Source: Cydia pomonella (taxonomy: Eukaryota; Arthropoda; Insecta; Lepidoptera; Tortricidae). Taken from it: a DNA stretch of 64,000 nucleotides. The stretch is from NCBI RefSeq assembly GCF_033807575.1, contig NC_084721.1:3410001-3474000 (forward strand). Reading direction: 5' to 3'. A program made the position numbers and the translations under genes. Below, piece after piece: positions 60,290-64,000 of the stretch. The notes under the pieces are model-generated. The model did not search any database. It saw only the letters and a program-made list of their open reading frames with translations, and was not told the origin of the DNA. The number at the start of each line of letters is the position of its first letter. Positions within the stretch are counted from its first letter, which is position 1.

Positions 60290-60870
60290 TGGGGTATGGG
60301 GTAGGGGTCAGGTTTGGGATAGAACTTTTTTGATGAAAATTTGTTATTTTTCACTTTTACCATCGTAAAGAATGTGTTTTGTTCACATATGTTCGCCAAT
60401 GAATATTTACCGAGATATACTTAAGAAGCCCAATATTTTATTAAATATTGATTTGAGAAAAAAAGAGTATCTAACAAAACACACTTATTTAAACACATTC
60501 TTTATGATGGTAAAAAAAAATCATCAAATATTTTATGTTTCAAAAACGACGAAGTTACAGGGGGGGGGGGACACTTTTTTTCACTTTGGAAGTGTCTCTC
60601 GCGCAAACTATTCAGTTTATAAAAAAATGATATTAGAAACCTAAATATCATTTTTGAAAACCTATCCGTAGATACCCCACACGTATGGGTTTGATGAAAA
60701 ATTTTTTTTTTAATTTATGACGTATTAAAAAAAACTACTTGCTAGATCTCGTGGAAGTTTGCATGGTAATGTATATCATATATTTTTTTTTTGATTTTTC
60801 ATTCTGTTATTTTAGAAGTTACAGGGGGGGGGGGGCACACATTTTATTTAGTCACCTGCAATAGTCAAAG
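60290..60870. repeat. Repeat with two poly-G runs
   Basis: GAAGTTACAGGGGGGGGGG-type words occur at about 60550-60570 and 60815-60836. The stretch between has T-rich tracts, GGAAGTGTCTCTCGCGCAAAC and ATGGGTTTGATGAAAAA. Probably a retrotransposon piece; class undecided. Confidence 0.5.
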
Positions 60871-60879
60871 TCAAATATT

Positions 60880-61600
60880 CTTTATTCAAATAGGCCTAGC
60901 AACAAGCACTTTTAAATCGTCAAATTTTACAAATATCATCTTAATCTAAATATCAGAGCAATTTATTGATGCAGTTATTATTGTTCTAAAAAAAACATTG
61001 AACTATTATAGATATGGTAAACTTAATAGTAAGAATTTCACAAAAAGATCGTCAAACATCAAAATTGTATAAAAATACTAGTCTAGAACCTTTCTAGAAT
61101 AAAATCTAAATGTCAAAAAATACGGTATATATATACATTGAATTATCAATTTCATCATTAATAACATAACAATAAATAATTCATTCTTTACAATCACACT
61201 TAATCCCACGGTGTTTCATCATTCATGTAGTCTTGTGTGCTATAATAGGCTTTAGAGATAAGCTTACGTTTTACATAATTTTTAAATTTACTAACAGACA
61301 ATTCAGTTATAATATTAGGAAGTTTATTGTAAAATCTTACACAATTACCCATGAATGATTTCTTAATTTTATGGAGCCTAGTGAAGGGCACTGCGAGCTT
61401 ATGCTTATTTCTAGTATTAATATTATGTATTTCACAGTTTTTCTTAAAACTGGCAATGTTTTTATGTACATACAGAATATTCTCATAAATATATTGACAG
61501 TGCACTGTCATTATGTTAATGTCCTTAAACTTATCTCTAAGTGTGTCTCTATGGTACATTTTATATATTGCACGAATAGCGAATAATTTACGGAATGAAT
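60880..61600 (-). pseudogene. Non-LTR retrotransposon 3' end
   Basis: The minus-strand frame (61559-61200) encodes IHNINTRNKHKLAVPFTRL, KSFMGNCVRFYNKLP and KAYYSTQDYMNDETPWD, then a stop. This is the familiar C-terminal end of CR1/Jockey-like reverse transcriptase proteins of insects. The 3' UTR runs to about 60880 (complement of TTCTTTATTCAAATAGGCC). The catalytic RT region is absent. Confidence 0.8.
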
Positions 61601-61904
61601 ATATAGGTCATACTGAGGAACTTTTACTATGGGACCAACCCCGAAATCATTGTCACGTGTCGTGTCTTTCTCAATCAATGGTCGTTTATGGATTCCGAGA
61701 TAACGATAATTTTATAAACCAAGACGAAACTGACGAACTTTTGTTTTGTTCAAAAACAGCCTCTAGACACTTAAAATAATATGTGTATTGTACAAAAGTT
61801 GCAATTTCCAGCGGTAACAAAAAAAACACGCATAAAGTTTAATAACTAGGGTACCTCATTGTCGATCATCTGTGCGAAATTTTGAGTTTCAGTTGTAAGT
61901 ATGG

Positions 61905-62460
61905 GGAACCTCCAAAATGTATTGTCGAGGGTTCCGTACAAACTTTGAATTATCTCGTGTACTTAACTATAAAGGCTAAAGACTCTTGAACAAAAGTACC
62001 TATACTAAGTATAATTGTGTACAGCGCCATCTGTTGGGATATAGTCTAACTAATTTGCGCGATGTAATGCACGTATGTTGGTATTTCGAGGATAATTCTC
62101 ATGGAACGTGTCACATGAAACGGATTTTTTTCACATTTTCCTTCATTAATCCATTTTTTCTTTATGAAAAAAAAAATGTTTTGGTATGTACAATTTAAGT
62201 TCTTTCAAATGATACCCTACTTGACCTAGTCTCTTGACTTTGAAATTTTGCCCCCTGTTCATATTGGGCATTTTCTATAGTTAATAAAAAAAAAAAAATA
62301 CTTTCAATGCGTCTGGATTAGCGTTGTTCATAACTATTCCAAATTTCAAATCCATAGCTTAAGTGGTTCTCGACATATTTGCCGTTGTGACAGACGGACG
62401 GACGGACAGAGTCGCACCATAAGGGTTCTTTTTTACCTTTTTGGTACGGCACCCTAAAAA
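61905..62460 (-). mobile_element. GGTTCCGTACC-type repeat (reverse)
   Basis: Reverse copy of 17757-18186. It ends with GACGGACGGACGGACAGAGT, TCGCACCATAAGGGTTC and TTTTTGGTACGG at the right, and begins AGGGTTCCGTACAAAC at the left. The TTGAAATTTTGCCCCC block is shared. Confidence 0.8.
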
Positions 62461-62729
62461 CGTTCTGAGTATAAAATAGTATACAAAGTGAACATTATTC
62501 CGGTTGTCATTAAAATACATTATTATGCTATACTAAACTATAATTACTTTCCAAATTATGCAATTCTTTTTTATTTTATTTATTTTTTCTGCATTTCTAT
62601 ATTATACTATTCAAATTATGCAAAATGAAATTCCGCAAAGAAAATCTCGGAATCCATAAGCAACAATGTGGCACCTCTTGATTGAGAATGACACATAACC
62701 TTATAGAATACAGAGACGAGTTTTAAAAA

Positions 62730-62850
62730 GAACTGGAACTACAGCAAAGTAATGGTAATCTGATAGACAATGGAACACATTTTGTTGGTAAATATTATAT
62801 TCATTATCTTTCAAGACGCCGAATGTACCTACAAAACATATAAATAAAAT
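62730..62850. repeat. 3'-flank block of R5, shared with H3 and H4 flanks
   Basis: AAAAAGAACTGGAACTACAG, GATAGACAATGGAACACATT and AATATTATATTCATTATCTT align with 44390-44510 and, more weakly, 52618-52745. Part of the duplicated minus-strand unit. Confidence 0.6.
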
Positions 62851-62914
62851 TCAAATGGACAACAAACGACTGACATAGTATCGTAATGAGATCATCATTA
62901 TTATTTTTAAAAAC

Positions 62915-63167
62915 CGACCAAGTGCGAGTCGTACTCGCGCACGAAGTGTTCCGTACCATTATCTATAAAATCGGCAATAAAAATCATGTCTGTTGTATAG
63001 GAGCCCCCTTAATTTTTTTTCTGTGTTTTAGTATTTGTTGTTATAGCGGCAACATAAATACATCATCTGTGAAAATTTCAATTGTCTATCACGGTTCATG
63101 AGATACAGCTCGTGTGAGGCACGACGGACGGACAGCGTTTTACCCTTTGGGTACGGAACCCTAAAAC
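62915..63167. mobile_element. Short GGTTCCGTACC-type repeat
   Basis: Starts AAAAACCGACCAAGTGCGAG and ends CGACGGACGGACAGCG...GGGTACGGAACCCTAAAA. A shorter subtype than 17757-18186. Confidence 0.8.
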
Positions 63168-63358
63168 CAATATCTGAATAATGAGTCAGGTCAAATTTCT
63201 GTCGAATCTTCTCGAAATTGTTGTGTAGGTTAGAACCGGTAATTTTTGCCATCCGCAAGTGCATTACGTAAGTAAATTATAATATACCCAAATAGAAAAA
63301 ACTAATATAAACCACTAAATACTTGTATTTCATTTAGGACAGAGTCAGATATTCTGAC

Positions 63359-63603
63359 TCAAGGTCTTATTGTATCCAGAATCCATGTCATGTATTTAGT
63401 GACATCTGTGTAGATTTCGGGAAGTGACAAATGTTCCACAGAGTTTTGGTCCGTACGACTCGACCCCGTACTAGACGAAGCGGTCGCGGTCCCCAAACAG
63501 ACTCCGCACCATCAAGGGGCTTCCTGCGACGGGGCAGGTGTCCGAACCGGTGGGATATGAGCCGCAGATCTTGTTGAGCATGTTATCTTCTCTTGCATTT
63601 TTT
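63359..63603 (-). pseudogene. R5: broken last exon of another protease homolog
   Basis: Close to H4 exon 54127-53884. It has an acceptor (CTATCAG|A) and encodes EDNMLNKICGSYP, SDTCPVAGSPLMVRSLFGD and RDRFV. Then CAG of the relatives is TAG (in-frame stop). Further on, a one-base insertion (exon 245 nt against 244) shifts the frame before the end. Like H3 and H4 it has VAGSP in place of GDSGGP. Other exons, if present, lie beyond 64000. Either a dead copy or, less likely, a truncated protein. Confidence 0.85.
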
Positions 63604-64000
63604 CTGATAGAGAAAAATATCGTATCGTGGTCGCATTATGAATTCCTGCCCGCGTAGGCAACGTGCCGAACGAAGCGCAACTGTCACAGTCGCACTAATA
63701 CGGAAGAGTGATAGAGAGAGATGACTACGCTACGCTGCGGAGCGTTAACGATTGTAACGTTGGCTACACGGCCTGTTCCTGAAAAGTGAAGCGCTTTTCC
63801 TTTCACCTTATAACCTTTTTGACAGATACTCTGTCAAATTGACATAGTTAAAATGGATTTAGGGACTCATCTAGGCTTTATCTTTTAATTCCAATGGGGT
63901 TAGCCGTTCGAAGTATTTTACAGATGGCAACAGCATAGCTTGACCTGTCAATTGTGGATGGTAGGCATAAGGAGAACAATCTCTTATGGGAGAACTGTTG
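63604..64000. other. Window end, intron side of R5
   Basis: Holds a repeat block with GGAAGAGTGATAGAGAGA and CTACGCTACGCTGCGGAGCG, the same family as the sequence after the hairpin at 18332-18404. No further exon seen before 64000. Confidence 0.5.

Overview
The window looks like genomic DNA from a moth or butterfly (Lepidoptera). It is AT-rich, its genes are split into short phase-conserved exons by long introns, and it carries several tRNA-derived SINE copies, many short foldback and TIR elements, and decayed non-LTR retrotransposon tails of types common in lepidopteran genomes. No species name can be read from the sequence. All gene models here were built by hand from splice signals and reading-frame phase; there is no transcript or database evidence.

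Region 1 (about 1-12,000, + strand): the 3' part of a transmembrane immunoglobulin-superfamily receptor resembling the Sidestep family of neuronal cell-surface proteins. Eight in-phase exons encode 522 residues: three Ig domains, a fibronectin-III-like domain, one membrane helix and a cytoplasmic tail that may end in a PDZ ligand. The 5' exons lie upstream of the window. Three of its exons have partial or decayed tandem copies beside them.

Region 2 (about 16,000-64,000): a cluster of clip-domain serine proteases and inactive protease homologs sharing one exon plan. P1 (16669-22357, +) is a 314-residue homolog without a clip domain in which the catalytic Ser is Leu. P2 (25592-34909, +) is a 364-residue protease with a six-Cys clip domain and an intact His/Asp/Ser triad. 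H3 (45233-51268, -) is a 376-residue clip-domain homolog that keeps His but has lost Asp and Ser. H4 (53884-59866, -) is a 323-residue homolog without a clip domain in which His is Asn and Ser is lost but Asp is kept. R5 (63359-63603, -) is a broken last exon of a further copy that runs off the window. An orphan exon relic lies at 23579-23752. P1 and P2 point right and H3, H4 and R5 point left, so P2 and H3 converge across a repeat-filled gap (35,200-45,200).

In insects, clip proteases act in extracellular cascades (melanization, Toll activation), and catalytically dead homologs can act as cofactors or decoys. This locus holds one apparently competent enzyme and three dead relatives, each with a different pattern of active-site loss. 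Two of the dead ones have lost the clip exon in separate events while staying in frame. The enzyme genes also carry rows of decaying copies of the His exon. The rest of the window is mostly repeats, including two large inverted repeats (29068-29862 and 37399-38645).
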